Positions 1 through 7,896 are shown, counted from the first letter of the stretch. The stretch: DNA of 35,722 nucleotides from Comamonadaceae bacterium (GCA_947454955.1 CANGLW010000021.1:1-35722), one strand, 5' to 3'. Program-made: numbers and translations. The notes: generated by a model not told the origin, from the sequence alone.

Positions 1-54
1 GCGGTGATCAAAATTTTCCCGGGCATCACCTTGCCCCCCAAAGCAAACACTTGA
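1..54 (+). CDS. C-terminal tail of a probable L-threonate dehydrogenase (partial)
   Basis: The first 54 bases read as one open frame (frame 1) and end in TGA at 52-54. They encode 17 residues ending FPGITLPPKANT. This resembles the C-terminus of the 3-hydroxyisobutyrate-dehydrogenase-like L-threonate dehydrogenases (LtnD), which oxidise L-threonate to 2-oxo-tetronate. LtnD is commonly encoded with the denD/otnK/otnC/otnI genes that follow. The stop lies only 5 bases before the denD ATG, so the two are probably cotranscribed. Identity rests on a short tail plus context, so it is tentative. The body of the gene lies outside the window. Confidence 0.5.
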   Translation, partial: AVIKIFPGITLPPKANT

Positions 55-59
55 ACGCT

Positions 60-1073
60 ATGAACATTCTCATCACCGGTGGCAGCGGCTTTTTGGGCGC
101 TGCCTTGGCCCGCGAACTGCTCAAACACACCACCCTGAACCTGGAAGGCCGCGGCACCCAGGCCTTAAGCAAACTCATCCTGACCGACCGCGTGGCACCA
201 CCTGCTGACCTGGCTGCGGATGCGCGCGTGCAGGGCATCACTGGCGACTTGTTTGACCTGATTCAAAGCAAGCAGCTGAGCCTGTCCGGCGTGGATGCCA
301 TCGTGCACTTGGCCGCTGCGGTGAGTGGCGAATGCGAGGCCAACCTGGACCTGGGCTTGCACAGCAACCTCAACACCAGCTTGGCTTTGCTGCAAGCAGC
401 GCGTCATGCAGGTCAGCGCCCGGTGTTCGTGTTCCCCAGTTCAGTGGCGGTGTTTGGCGCGCCGGCAGGCAGCACGATGCCCAGCCCGATCACCGACAGC
501 ACCCTGCCCATGCCGCAAAACAGCTACGGCACGCAAAAGTTCATGGTGGAGCAGTTGGTGGCGGACTACGCACGCCGTGGCTTGGTCCATGGCCGCAATG
601 TGCGCCTCATGACGGTCTCAATCCGCGCAGGCAAACCCAATGGCGCGGCTTCAGGTTTTTTGAGCGGTATGCTGCGCGAACCACTGGCAGGCCTGCCCAG
701 CGTGGTGCCGGTGCCACCCGAAACTGCGGTGGCCTTGGCCTCACCAGAATCCACCATCGCGGGTTTGGTGGCGGCCATCACCACCCCGGCTGCGGTGTGG
801 GGACCAGCCAATGCGGTGAACTTCCCCGCCATCAGCACCACCGTGGGTGAGATGGCGCAAGCCTTGAAAGACGTGGCTGGCGATGCCGTGGCCGCGCACT
901 TGAGCTGGGTGCCTGATGCGAAAGTGCAAGGCATTGTGGCCAGCTGGCCCAGCCGCTTTGAAGCACAACGCGCCAAAGCCCTGGGCTTACCGGCCGATGC
1001 CTCGGTGCACAGCATCATCCAAGCGTATGCGCAAGCCCACCCACAAGCAGTCACTTGCCCTTTGAAGTTTTAA
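60..1073 (+). CDS. denD: D-erythronate dehydrogenase
   Basis: Predicted NAD-dependent oxidation of D-erythronate at C2 to 2-oxo-tetronate, the entry step of the pathway encoded downstream. The protein (337 aa) is an extended short-chain dehydrogenase: the Rossmann glycine motif TGGSGFLG is at residues 6-13, a VHLAAAVSGE segment follows, and the catalytic Tyr-x-x-x-Lys is YGTQK near residue 155. I chose the ATG at 60 rather than the upstream TTG at 51, because MNILITGG is the usual family start and the TTG overlaps the previous stop. No good Shine-Dalgarno is visible, so translation may be coupled to the preceding gene. The following kinase starts 5 bases after this stop. Confidence 0.85.
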   Translation: MNILITGGSGFLGAALARELLKHTTLNLEGRGTQALSKLILTDRVAPPADLAADARVQGITGDLFDLIQSKQLSLSGVDAIVHLAAAVSGECEANLDLGLHSNLNTSLALLQAARHAGQRPVFVFPSSVAVFGAPAGSTMPSPITDSTLPMPQNSYGTQKFMVEQLVADYARRGLVHGRNVRLMTVSIRAGKPNGAASGFLSGMLREPLAGLPSVVPVPPETAVALASPESTIAGLVAAITTPAAVWGPANAVNFPAISTTVGEMAQALKDVAGDAVAAHLSWVPDAKVQGIVASWPSRFEAQRAKALGLPADASVHSIIQAYAQAHPQAVTCPLKF

Positions 1074-1078
1074 GCCTC

Positions 1079-2374
1079 ATGAGTCACGCTGTTTTAGGCT
1101 GCATTGCCGACGACTTCACCGGCGCCACCGACCTGGCCAACAACCTGGTGCGCAGTGGTTTGCGCACCGTGCAAATCAACGGCGTGCCGCAAGACAACTC
1201 GAAGGTCGATGCGGATGCCTTGGTGATTGCGCTCAAATCTCGCACGATTGCGCCAGCTGATGCGGTGGCGCAGTCGCTCCAGGCTTACCAATGGCTCAAA
1301 GCGCAGGGTGTGCAGCAAATTTACTTCAAGTATTGCTCTACTTTCGATAGCACACCGCAAGGCAACATTGGCCCGGTGACCGACGCGTTGCTTGATGCCA
1401 TTCATGGCCCGGGCCAGGGCTTCACCATCGTGTGCCCGGCCTTCCCAGAAAACCACCGCACCGTTTTCAAGGGTCATTTGTTTGTGGGTGATGTGCTGCT
1501 GTCTGACAGCGGCATGCGCCACCACCCGCTCACGCCCATGACCGATGCCAATTTGGTGCGGTTCATGCAAGCCCAAACCAAGCGGCAAATCGGCCTGGTG
1601 CAGCACAGCACGGTAGCGCAAGGGCCGCAAGCCATGCGCGCTGCGTTTGCGCAATTGCAAGCCCAAGGTGTGGGTGTGGCGGTGGTGGATGCGATCAGCA
1701 ACCAAGACCTGATGCTCATGGGCCAAGCCCTGCAAGACATGCCTCTGGTGACCGCAGGTTCTGGCGTGGCCATTGGCCTGCCGCAAAACTGGCCTGACCG
1801 TCTTCAAAAAGGTTCATCGGCAAGCCAACTCCCCGCGGCTTCAGGCCACGGCGCGGTGATCTCCGGCAGTTGCTCGCTGGCCACCAACGCGCAAGTACAG
1901 CACTGGGTGCAATCAGGCCGCCCTGCCCTGGCCATCGACCCGCTGGCGCTGGCTGCGGGCCAAGATTTGGTGGCGCAAGCCCTGGCTTGGGCCAAGCCCT
2001 TGTTGGCTGCAGGCCCCGTACTGGTTTACGCCACGGCCAACGCTGAATCTGTCAAAGCCATACAAAACACCCTGGGTGCCCAACACGCTGGCGAGTTGGT
2101 GGAGCGCGCGCTCTCAGCCGTCGCGCAAGGCTTGGTGCAAATGGGTGTGGGCCAGCTGGTGGTGGCAGGTGGCGAAACCTCCGGCGCTGTGGTGCAAGCC
2201 CTGGGGGTGGAGCGCATGGTGATTGGCCCGCAGATTGACCCCGGTGTGCCATGGACAAGTGTGCGCACGCCTGCAGCGCCCGGGCGCGATGTGCATGTGG
2301 CGCTGAAGTCGGGCAATTTTGGTGGTGAAGATTTCTTTGTCAAAGCCTTTGCCATGCTGGAGACACACCCATGA
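1079..2374 (+). CDS. otnK: 3-oxo-tetronate kinase (DUF1537 family)
   Basis: Predicted ATP-dependent phosphorylation of 3-oxo-tetronate to its 4-phosphate. The 431-residue protein has the two-domain layout of the four-carbon acid sugar kinases. The N-terminal sugar-binding domain opens with GCIADDFTGATD, whose acidic residues are the family signature. The C-terminal nucleotide-binding domain shows SGSCSLATNAQ and the glycine-rich GGETSGAVVQALG. ATG 1079 gives the canonical N-terminus; an in-frame ATG at 1055 lies inside denD and is unlikely. The 3' end overlaps the next gene by 4 bases (ATGA), so the two are translationally coupled. Confidence 0.9.
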   Translation: MSHAVLGCIADDFTGATDLANNLVRSGLRTVQINGVPQDNSKVDADALVIALKSRTIAPADAVAQSLQAYQWLKAQGVQQIYFKYCSTFDSTPQGNIGPVTDALLDAIHGPGQGFTIVCPAFPENHRTVFKGHLFVGDVLLSDSGMRHHPLTPMTDANLVRFMQAQTKRQIGLVQHSTVAQGPQAMRAAFAQLQAQGVGVAVVDAISNQDLMLMGQALQDMPLVTAGSGVAIGLPQNWPDRLQKGSSASQLPAASGHGAVISGSCSLATNAQVQHWVQSGRPALAIDPLALAAGQDLVAQALAWAKPLLAAGPVLVYATANAESVKAIQNTLGAQHAGELVERALSAVAQGLVQMGVGQLVVAGGETSGAVVQALGVERMVIGPQIDPGVPWTSVRTPAAPGRDVHVALKSGNFGGEDFFVKAFAMLETHP

Positions 2375-3027
2375 ACCTGCATGACGCCAAAGCCGCCATC
2401 TGCGCCACTGGGGCATCGCTGTACGCGCGTGGCTATGTGCATGCCAGCGCAGGCAACATCAGCATGCGCTTGGAAGATGGCAGTTTTTTGATCACGCCGA
2501 CTGATGCGTGCCTTGGCAATTTGCAGGCTGCTGAGTTGGCCCATGTGGCGCATGTCCTGCAAATCAGCGGGGCACGTGCTTCCAAAACGCTAGCACTGCA
2601 CCAAGCTATTTATGCAGCGGAACCGAATGCGCGCTGCATCATCCACACTCACGCCACGAACCTGGTGTCGCTCACCCTGCAAGGGGTGTGGCAGGCCGAT
2701 GACATCGTGCCGCCTATCACGCCGTATTACGTGATGAAAGTAGGCCACGTGCCCTTGGTGCCGTACCACCGTCCGGGCCACCCCGAGGTGGCCAGGTTGG
2801 TCACGGCGCTCATTGAAAACAGACAAGCGCAAGGCAAGCCCCTGCGCGGTGTGATGCTCGACCGCCTGGGGCCTGTGGTGTGGCACGACAGCCCTGCCCA
2901 AGCCAGCGCGGTGCTGGAAGAGTTGGAAGAAACCGCCAAGCTCTGGCTCATGAGCCAACGTCAAGCCACGCCCTTGAGCGAATCACAGATTGAAGACCTG
3001 CGCCAAAGTTTTGGCGCCCTTTGGTAA
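2371..3027 (+). CDS. otnC: 3-oxo-tetronate 4-phosphate decarboxylase-like class II aldolase
   Basis: Class II aldolase/adducin-fold protein (218 aa). By position and similarity it should decarboxylate 3-oxo-tetronate 4-phosphate to dihydroxyacetone phosphate and CO2. The SAGNIS and [10 protein letters not shown] segments and the metal-binding pair HTHAT (near residues 91-95) are present, and the C-terminus has the [10 protein letters not shown] helix typical of OtnC. It is odd that the usual catalytic Glu in SKExxxH is Thr here (SKTLALH). The usual third metal ligand, the His of LANHGP, is also lost (LDRLGP). I believe related Burkholderiales proteins share this pattern, suggesting a subfamily rather than decay. 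The gene overlaps otnK by ATGA, and otnI follows 7 bases after its stop. Confidence 0.8.
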   Translation: MNLHDAKAAICATGASLYARGYVHASAGNISMRLEDGSFLITPTDACLGNLQAAELAHVAHVLQISGARASKTLALHQAIYAAEPNARCIIHTHATNLVSLTLQGVWQADDIVPPITPYYVMKVGHVPLVPYHRPGHPEVARLVTALIENRQAQGKPLRGVMLDRLGPVVWHDSPAQASAVLEELEETAKLWLMSQRQATPLSESQIEDLRQSFGALW

Positions 3028-3034
3028 ACACACC

Positions 3035-3838
3035 ATGCCTAAATTTGCTGCCAACTTGAGCATGCTCTACAACGAGCATACTTTCCTCGACCGCTTTGCC
3101 GCTGCTGCGCAAGACGGCTTCCAAGCGGTGGAGTACTTGTTCCCCTATGAGTTTGAAGCCCAGGCCTTGCGCCAACGCTTGCAAGACCATGGTTTGCAAC
3201 AGGTGCTGTTCAACGCACCACCGGGCGATTGGGCGGCGGGAGAACGCGGCCTGGCTTGTCTGCCTGGGCGCGAGGCTGAGTTCCGTGCAGGTATTTTGAA
3301 AGCCATCGATTACGCGGTGACGCTGGACTGCCCACGCATCCATGTGATGGCTGGTTTAAAGCCTGCAGGCGCGAACTTATCCACCCTGCATGCCACTTAC
3401 ACCGCCAACCTGGCCTGGGCTGCCGAGCAAGCCGCCAAAGCCCACAAAAACATTTTGATTGAGCCCATCAACACCCGCGACATGCCTGGCTTCTTTTTGA
3501 ACTACCAGGCCCAAGCGCATGAGGTGGTGCAAGCTGTGGGCGCGGCAAACTTGCAGGTGCAGATGGACCTGTACCACTGCCAAATCATGGAAGGTGATTT
3601 GGCCAGCAAGCTGCGCCAGTACCTGCCCACCGGGCGTGTGGGGCATTTGCAAATTGCTGGCGTGCCCATGCGCCACGAGCCCGATCTGGGCGAGGTCAAC
3701 CACGCTTATTTGTTTGAGGTGATTGACGAGGTGTCAGCCGCCTGTGGCTGGCAAGGGTGGATCGGTTGCGAGTACCGCCCAGCTCGCGGCGCTGTGCCAG
3801 GTGGCACCAGCCAGGGCTTGGGCTGGCGGCCTAGATAA
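3035..3838 (+). CDS. otnI: 2-oxo-tetronate isomerase
   Basis: A 267-residue TIM-barrel protein of the hydroxypyruvate isomerase-like family. It would interconvert 2-oxo- and 3-oxo-tetronate, linking the dehydrogenases to the kinase. The start [14 protein letters not shown] is characteristic. Other family segments are [34 protein letters not shown] (metal-binding Glu), [13 protein letters not shown] (metal-binding Asp/His) and a late IGCEYRP (Glu). The C-terminal loop before GLGW is a few residues longer than I would expect. The gene closes the tetronate operon and converges on rdgC with 18 bases between the stops. I see no clear terminator in that gap. Confidence 0.88.
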   Translation: MPKFAANLSMLYNEHTFLDRFAAAAQDGFQAVEYLFPYEFEAQALRQRLQDHGLQQVLFNAPPGDWAAGERGLACLPGREAEFRAGILKAIDYAVTLDCPRIHVMAGLKPAGANLSTLHATYTANLAWAAEQAAKAHKNILIEPINTRDMPGFFLNYQAQAHEVVQAVGAANLQVQMDLYHCQIMEGDLASKLRQYLPTGRVGHLQIAGVPMRHEPDLGEVNHAYLFEVIDEVSAACGWQGWIGCEYRPARGAVPGGTSQGLGWRPR

Positions 3839-3856
3839 GCTGAACGGCTTTGTGCT

Positions 3857-4750
3857 TCAGGCCAAAGCCAACTCGCCACCCAAAGCTTCGAGCAAATCCG
3901 GCAAGAGCTTGCGCAACTCACCGGTGGCAATGGCCACGTCGGCATCAAAGCCCTCGTCTTTGCTGCTGGTGTCATCGAACACCACATCTAAAAAATCCAG
4001 CTTCTTGAGCTGCAAACCTTCAGTCAACATGAAGGACACACGGCCGGCCCAGGTCATGGCCAAGCGTGTGGGCAGCTTGCCGCCTTTCACGTGGGCCTTG
4101 ACTTCTTCGGTGTCCAGCGCATGGCGTGCGTAACGCACCACGGCTTTGGATTCATCAGCCGCTTTGAGCTCGCAATCGCGGTCCACCGAAAAGCTTGCAG
4201 GCGCTTCTTGGGTGAGCAACCAATCAGCCATGGCTGCCATCGGAGAGACTTGCGTGTTGATGAGGTTCAGACCCAGACCATCCAGGCTTTTCACCAAGAG
4301 CGTCACCACCTCATCGGCCTTGGCTTGGCTGCCGGCATCAAGCACCAGCAAACGCGCTTGCGGGTCGATCCACACCCACACCGTGGCCTCTTTGCTGAAG
4401 GCCAGCGGCATGAGCGAGAGGCGTATGTCGTCTTTGATCTCGCGGGTTTCTTTCTTGCCAGGCTTGCGGCCGGTGGTGGCCTCGATCTGCGCGGCACGCT
4501 CTTTGGCTTTGCGCGTCACCACGGCACCTGGCACCACCTTGGTCTCGAGCTTGAGCTTGAGGATGAGCTGTCCACCCACCACTTCCACCAAAGGGCCATG
4601 CGCCTCGCCACGCGGCTCCACCCAGCCCACCGACTTGTCTTCATGCGCGCCGCAAGGCACAAACCGCAACGCATCCAAACCAGCCTCCACCTGCTGCTGT
4701 GTGGGCGCCCAATCCGGGCCGATGCGGTACATGATGATGTTTTTAAACAC
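3857..4750 (-). CDS. rdgC: Recombination-associated protein RdgC
   Basis: RdgC is a nucleoid-associated DNA-binding ring protein that modulates RecA-dependent recombination. The 297-residue product begins VFKNIIMYRIGPDW, the recognisable family N-terminus, which places the start at a GTG (4748-4750). An in-frame upstream ATG at 4816 would add an atypical 22-residue extension. Segments such as FVPCGAHEDKSVGWVEP, KKETREIKDDIRLSLMPLAF and FDDTSSKDEGFDADVAIATGEL match the family well. It stands alone on the minus strand between the tetronate operon and the toxin-antitoxin island. Confidence 0.93.
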   Translation of the reverse strand: MFKNIIMYRIGPDWAPTQQQVEAGLDALRFVPCGAHEDKSVGWVEPRGEAHGPLVEVVGGQLILKLKLETKVVPGAVVTRKAKERAAQIEATTGRKPGKKETREIKDDIRLSLMPLAFSKEATVWVWIDPQARLLVLDAGSQAKADEVVTLLVKSLDGLGLNLINTQVSPMAAMADWLLTQEAPASFSVDRDCELKAADESKAVVRYARHALDTEEVKAHVKGGKLPTRLAMTWAGRVSFMLTEGLQLKKLDFLDVVFDDTSSKDEGFDADVAIATGELRKLLPDLLEALGGELALA

Positions 4751-4904
4751 GAAAATTCCAAAAAAGAAATGGCCCCACAGGGCCAAACGCCAACAACTGG
4801 ATTGATGCCAGTTCACCTAACAACAACGCCATTGTGCCGCAGAAGACGAAGGCTGCTGGGCAACACAAAACAACCATCCATCATTGATTACACAGACCTT
4901 AATT

Positions 4905-4939
4905 TTGACAGAGAGACACAAGTTAGCTACATTTGTAGC
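4905..4939 (+). promoter_or_regulatory. Sigma70 promoter and operator of first TA operon
   Basis: TTGACA (4905-4910) and TACATT (4928-4933) are separated by 17 bases. A 14-base inverted repeat, GCTACATTTGTAGC (4926-4939, 6-base arms), covers the -10 box. This is the usual arrangement for autorepression by an antitoxin or toxin-antitoxin complex. A strong AAGGAG ribosome site follows at 4950-4955, 6 bases before the ATG at 4962. Confidence 0.7.
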
Positions 4940-4961
4940 AAAGTGATTCAAGGAGAAACAC

Positions 4962-5186
4962 ATGGGTATGCCCGTAAGAATTGACAGCGAGCTGTACGAC
5001 CAAGCGAAATCGTATGCCAACGCAGAGCGCAGAACCATCGCAGGTCAAATTGAGTTTTGGGCCATGATCGGCAAAGCGGCTTTGGATAACCCGGACCTGC
5101 CCATTGATTTTGTGCGCGACCTGCTGATTGCCAGGGCTGAGGGCCAGGCACTCGCCACCCCCTTTGTGCCCCAAGCCAAACGCTGA
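4962..5186 (+). CDS. ParD-like type II antitoxin
   Basis: A 74-residue protein resembling the ParD-like antitoxin family (short proteins beginning xxPVRID and containing a RTIAGQIEFWAxIG helix). The N-terminal strand and helices would form a ribbon-helix-helix DNA-binding fold and repress the operon, with the C-terminal part neutralising the toxin. The start is supported by AAGGAG 6 bases upstream. A second ATG two codons later is possible. The stop overlaps the toxin start as TGATG, so synthesis is coupled. The palindrome over its promoter is a plausible binding site. Confidence 0.8.
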   Translation: MGMPVRIDSELYDQAKSYANAERRTIAGQIEFWAMIGKAALDNPDLPIDFVRDLLIARAEGQALATPFVPQAKR

Positions 5187-5467
5187 TGGCGACCCAACCG
5201 GTCACGGTGCTTCAAACCTCGGCGTTCGCCAGGTCTTACAAGAAGCTGCACCCCCATCAACAGCAACATGTTGATGCGGCAGTGGAAGCGATTGTGTCCA
5301 ACCCACAAGCCGGCGAGGCCAAGCGTGGCGACCTTTCGGGTGTGTATGTCTACAAGTTCAAGAGCCATAGCCAATTGATGCTGCTGGCCTATGAATTTGA
5401 TCCAGCCACACGGCTCTTGCTGCTGCTGGGCTCTCACGAGAACTTTTACCGAGACCTCAAACGCTGA
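5186..5467 (+). CDS. RelE/ParE superfamily toxin
   Basis: A 93-residue protein with the RelE/ParE-type toxin layout: an N-terminal helix rich in Lys/Arg and His (FARSYKKLHPHQQ), a central GDLSGVYVYKF strand region and a C-terminal LLLGSHENFYRDLKR segment. Members of this fold are either ribosome-dependent mRNA interferases or gyrase inhibitors, and the sequence does not tell me which. It directly follows its antitoxin with one shared base. A 26-bp repeat shared with the region next to the tRNA-His integration site begins 10 bases after its stop. Confidence 0.8.
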   Translation: MATQPVTVLQTSAFARSYKKLHPHQQQHVDAAVEAIVSNPQAGEAKRGDLSGVYVYKFKSHSQLMLLAYEFDPATRLLLLLGSHENFYRDLKR

Positions 5468-5477
5468 AGACTTTCAA

Positions 5478-5503
5478 AGCTTCAGAAAGCAAAAAGCCCG
5501 AAC
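5478..5503. repeat. 26-bp direct repeat, copy 1 (fragment of tRNA terminator region)
   Basis: Identical to 7897-7922. At 7897 the sequence forms one arm of the terminator originally belonging to tRNA-His. Here only that arm and its flank are present, and the matching arm is missing. This suggests a duplication associated with insertion of the intervening 2.4 kb (vapBC, second TA pair, DUF3293 gene). Confidence 0.75.
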
Positions 5504-5600
5504 GGTCATCGTCGCCTCGTTCGACAGCTACAGCTATCGCGGGAAACTTGGCATTGCAGATGACGTACTTTTGTGTGACTGATGCAAGACCAATCGTCAA

Positions 5601-6011
5601 TTACTGTGCTGTGTGTACCCAATTTTCCAGTTCCAGCGCAGGCACCCGTTTGAACTCCCCCATGTTGTTCGTCACCAGCACCAGGCCTTCGCTGCGAGCG
5701 TGCGCTGCAATGTGCATGTCGTTCACACCAATAGGCTGACCGAGTTTTTCCAAGGCGGCGCGAATGGCTCCGTAATGCTGCGCGGCCTTGGGGCCATAGG
5801 GCAGAACTTCAAGGCGACTACAAAAGTCCTCGATAGCTGCCAGGTTCTCGCTGACTCGGTTGCTTTTCTCCGCACCGTGCAAGAGCTCGGCGAGGGTAAT
5901 GGAGGAAATCGCCATGCGACTAGCGTTGGCGTTGAAAATGGAAAGCACCTCGACAGGTCGCCGCTTCAGCACGTAGATGACGATGTTGGTGTCTAGCAGG
6001 TAACGCAGCAT
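5601..6011 (-). CDS. vapC: VapC toxin, PIN-domain ribonuclease
   Basis: A 136-residue PIN-domain protein of the VapC family, which are Mg-dependent endoribonucleases acting on tRNA or rRNA. The acidic pocket is visible: Asp7 in LLDTN, Glu42 in LAELLHG and Asp98 in VNDMHIAA. In the fourth motif, VTNN, the usual Asp is Asn116, a substitution common in the VapC group with VTNNxxEF. The ATG at 6011 matches the family start and shares one base with the vapB stop (TGATG); the longer upstream reading is vapB sequence in another frame. It is transcribed opposite to the first TA pair. Confidence 0.9.
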   Translation of the reverse strand: MLRYLLDTNIVIYVLKRRPVEVLSIFNANASRMAISSITLAELLHGAEKSNRVSENLAAIEDFCSRLEVLPYGPKAAQHYGAIRAALEKLGQPIGVNDMHIAAHARSEGLVLVTNNMGEFKRVPALELENWVHTAQ

Positions 6012-6244
6012 CAGAGCGCTTCCCGTTCCGGCTGTTGCTGGGTAGCGCGCTCGGGCAGGAAGTCGTCGCTCACTGTGGGGCCACCCAGAAAGAAGCTGTC
6101 CCAAGTTTGGCCTAGGGGGGAAATGATGCGCTCTTTACCTTTAACGCGTATCTCTACCTTGTGGACACCCTCAGGTAGACGCACGTCCAATGGCAGACGA
6201 ACGGCCTGGGTACGGTTATTGACGAAAACAGTGCCGATGGACAT
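6011..6244 (-). CDS. vapB: VapB antitoxin, AbrB-type
   Basis: A 77-residue antitoxin with the swapped-hairpin AbrB N-terminus (TVFVNNRTQAVRLPLDVRLP), which binds operator DNA. A C-terminal tail with WDSFFLGG and DDFLPER would wrap the VapC active site. I chose ATG 6244 because it gives the conserved short N-terminus, and the GGGGG/AAGG-rich stretch just upstream on the minus strand could serve as ribosome site. A longer in-frame ATG at 6274 would lie inside the -10 region of its own promoter. It is coupled to vapC by TGATG. Confidence 0.88.
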   Translation of the reverse strand: MSIGTVFVNNRTQAVRLPLDVRLPEGVHKVEIRVKGKERIISPLGQTWDSFFLGGPTVSDDFLPERATQQQPEREAL

Positions 6245-6263
6245 GATGAACCCCCAAGGAAAA

Positions 6264-6302
6264 GTATATAGCAATTGTATACAGCATATCCGAAGCAGTC
6301 AA
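6264..6302 (-). promoter_or_regulatory. vapBC promoter with operator
   Basis: On the minus strand TTGACT (6297-6302) is followed after exactly 17 bases by TACAAT (6274-6279). An imperfect inverted repeat GTATA...TATAC (6264-6268 and 6278-6282) straddles the -10 box and is a candidate VapBC autoregulatory site. Confidence 0.65.
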
Positions 6303-6516
6303 TCACAGGAGACGAACTTCAGACGTGACTCCAAAAAGCTTCGTGCGGGATCAGTTCGTAACTCCGGCAGCTCTCAAGGCGAATACTTATGAACTCTGTA
6401 AGCAATGTGGAACCACACATAACCCGAGGCGGTCTTAGCTCGGAAACGCCTTCGACCTTGACTGGGGCAAGTATCGTATTCGACCACTCCTAAATGGCCG
6501 CCAGTTCCGCCCGAAT
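6303..6516. other. Intergenic stretch without recognisable gene
   Basis: About 210 bases lie between the divergent vapBC and second TA promoters. No open frame here has a plausible start site or recognisable product, and I see no repeat or terminator. Confidence 0.5.
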
Positions 6517-6545
6517 TTGACATCGCATCGCAAACGCGATACATT
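6517..6545 (+). promoter_or_regulatory. Sigma70 promoter of second TA pair
   Basis: TTGACA (6517-6522) and TACATT (6540-6545) are spaced by 17 bases, the same hexamers and spacing as at 4905-4933. ATCGC copies at 6522-6526 and 6527-6531 and an inverted GCGAT at 6536-6540 lie in the spacer and could be an operator. A start 7 bases after the -10 falls on the ATG at 6552, predicting a leaderless transcript. Confidence 0.65.
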
Positions 6546-6551
6546 CAACCC

Positions 6552-6833
6552 ATGAAAACTGCATCAATTCCACCGATTCGCATCGAGTCTACTTTTCGCG
6601 AAGAAATAGAAATGGCGCTTGGCGATGGTGAAACCATGGCGTCGTTGGTAGAAAGTGCTGTACGTACCGAGGTAACTCGTCGTCGTGATCAAGCTGAATT
6701 CGTTCGGCGCGGTCTAGCGGCAATTGCTCGCTCAGAAGCGGATGGTGACTGGATTCCTGCTGAGGTGGTGATAGCCAAGCTAGAAGCGAAAGTAGCTGCC
6801 GCAAGAGCGCGCCAAAAGAACCATCAGAAGTGA
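6552..6833 (+). CDS. Putative type II antitoxin (YlcI/YnfO-like)
   Basis: A 93-residue protein. Its N-terminal half (IRIESTFREEIEMALGDGETMASLVESAVRTE) looks like a ribbon-helix-helix DNA-binding segment, and the C-terminal half is helical and charged. It resembles small antitoxins found ahead of ParE toxins, including YlcI/YnfO-like proteins. No Shine-Dalgarno is visible and the predicted transcription start coincides with the ATG. Its stop overlaps the toxin start by four bases (GTGA). Assignment as antitoxin rests mainly on this coupling and the downstream toxin. Confidence 0.7.
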   Translation: MKTASIPPIRIESTFREEIEMALGDGETMASLVESAVRTEVTRRRDQAEFVRRGLAAIARSEADGDWIPAEVVIAKLEAKVAAARARQKNHQK

Positions 6834-7147
6834 AGTATCAGATCGTTTTCAGCCGTGAGGCCGAGGAGGATCTCGAAAGATTGTTTGACTTCGCATTTGA
6901 GCGTGAGTTGAACAGTCCGACTGGTGATCTTGACAATCCAACAAAAGCGATCGAGGCGATACGACAAGCCTGCCAATTCTTAGCTATCAGCCCATTTAGC
7001 TGTCGCAAAGCAGATACAGGTCCATTCGCCCGAGAGTTGATTGTTCCTTTTGGAGCAACCGGGTATGTCATTTTCTTTGAAATCAAGACTTCAAATCGAG
7101 TCCATATCGGTGCTGTAAGGCACCAAAGAGAAAGTGATTACCACTAA
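6830..7147 (+). CDS. ParE/RelE-family toxin
   Basis: A 105-residue toxin starting at GTG 6830. It shows the ParE/RelE plan: YQIVFSREAEEDLERLFDF at the N-terminus, a middle helix region (AIEAIRQACQFLAISPF), then a FARELIVPFGATGYVIFFEI strand pair and the C-terminal VHIGAVRHQRESDY, which matches the IxxVRHxREDxY ending of ParE-like toxins. ParE proteins poison DNA gyrase, but whether this one does so cannot be told from sequence. It overlaps the antitoxin by 4 bases. Confidence 0.85.
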   Translation: MKYQIVFSREAEEDLERLFDFAFERELNSPTGDLDNPTKAIEAIRQACQFLAISPFSCRKADTGPFARELIVPFGATGYVIFFEIKTSNRVHIGAVRHQRESDYH

Positions 7148-7369
7148 ACCGAACCCACTTGGTTACCAATAGGTGCTGGCGGGTTTTCTATTTTCAGTGG
7201 CCTAACTCAACGGACTCAAACAAGGCTTTTGACTCTCCAAACAACGGGTAAAAGATCGTCCTCCTTAATGTATTTAATCGGGTTCTGCAGGCGACTCTCC
7301 ACATAACAGTTTCCAGAATCGTCAACGATACACAATAAAGAAAAGAAGCAAATATTTCGGGAGCAGCAA

Positions 7370-7810
7370 ATGACTCATCACGCGGCATCAGCAGACCTTA
7401 TCGCGGCTTTCCGCCGGACAAACTACTGCGTTCATACTGACCCGCGTATGACGCTTCACATCGGGAAGTCAAGCCCTCAGCTCTTAGACCTTCACCGCTC
7501 GCATAAAGTCAATTCAAGCGTCTTCATCACGGCTTGCAATCCTTTGAGCCAACTGTTGTCAGAGGACGAGAACGCGATACGAATGGACAGCCTGGGCAAG
7601 GAGTTGACCCAAAGGGGACTGACGTTCTTTGAAGGTTTGGGCCAGAGTCCATCGATGGAGTGGCCTGCCGAGCCCGGCTACTTGGTTCTGGACATGTCCA
7701 TGCAAGCGGCCATGGCGTTAGGCAGAAAGTACGAACAGCATGCCATCGTGTTTACCGAGTTCGATGCCTTACCCCAGCTCATCATGCTGACTGGTTCGCC
7801 CCCTGCTTAA
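7370..7810 (+). CDS. DUF3293 domain protein
   Basis: A 146-residue protein with family landmarks: FITACNPLSQ near residue 50, a spaced LGKELTQRGLTFFEGLGQSP, WPAEPGYLVLDM, and a C-terminal ALGRKYEQHAIVFTE. DUF3293 has no established function that I know of. GGGAG lies 6 bases before ATG 7370 and supports the start. The gene is the last before the integrative element and lies inside the pair of 26-bp repeats, so it may be cargo of an earlier insertion. About 220 bases upstream (7148-7369) hold no gene that I can support. Confidence 0.7.
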   Translation: MTHHAASADLIAAFRRTNYCVHTDPRMTLHIGKSSPQLLDLHRSHKVNSSVFITACNPLSQLLSEDENAIRMDSLGKELTQRGLTFFEGLGQSPSMEWPAEPGYLVLDMSMQAAMALGRKYEQHAIVFTEFDALPQLIMLTGSPPA

Positions 7811-7896
7811 CTCGTCGATGGTTTGATCGAAGATTTACCTTAAGTGATCTATCGATCCGCAAACTGACTTACATTTCCCACGTTGAGAAATTTAAG

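Noticed and set aside
7194-7388. Minus-strand 64-aa open frame before the DUF3293 gene
   Set aside because: No ribosome site, no recognisable pattern, and it overlaps the supported start at 7370.
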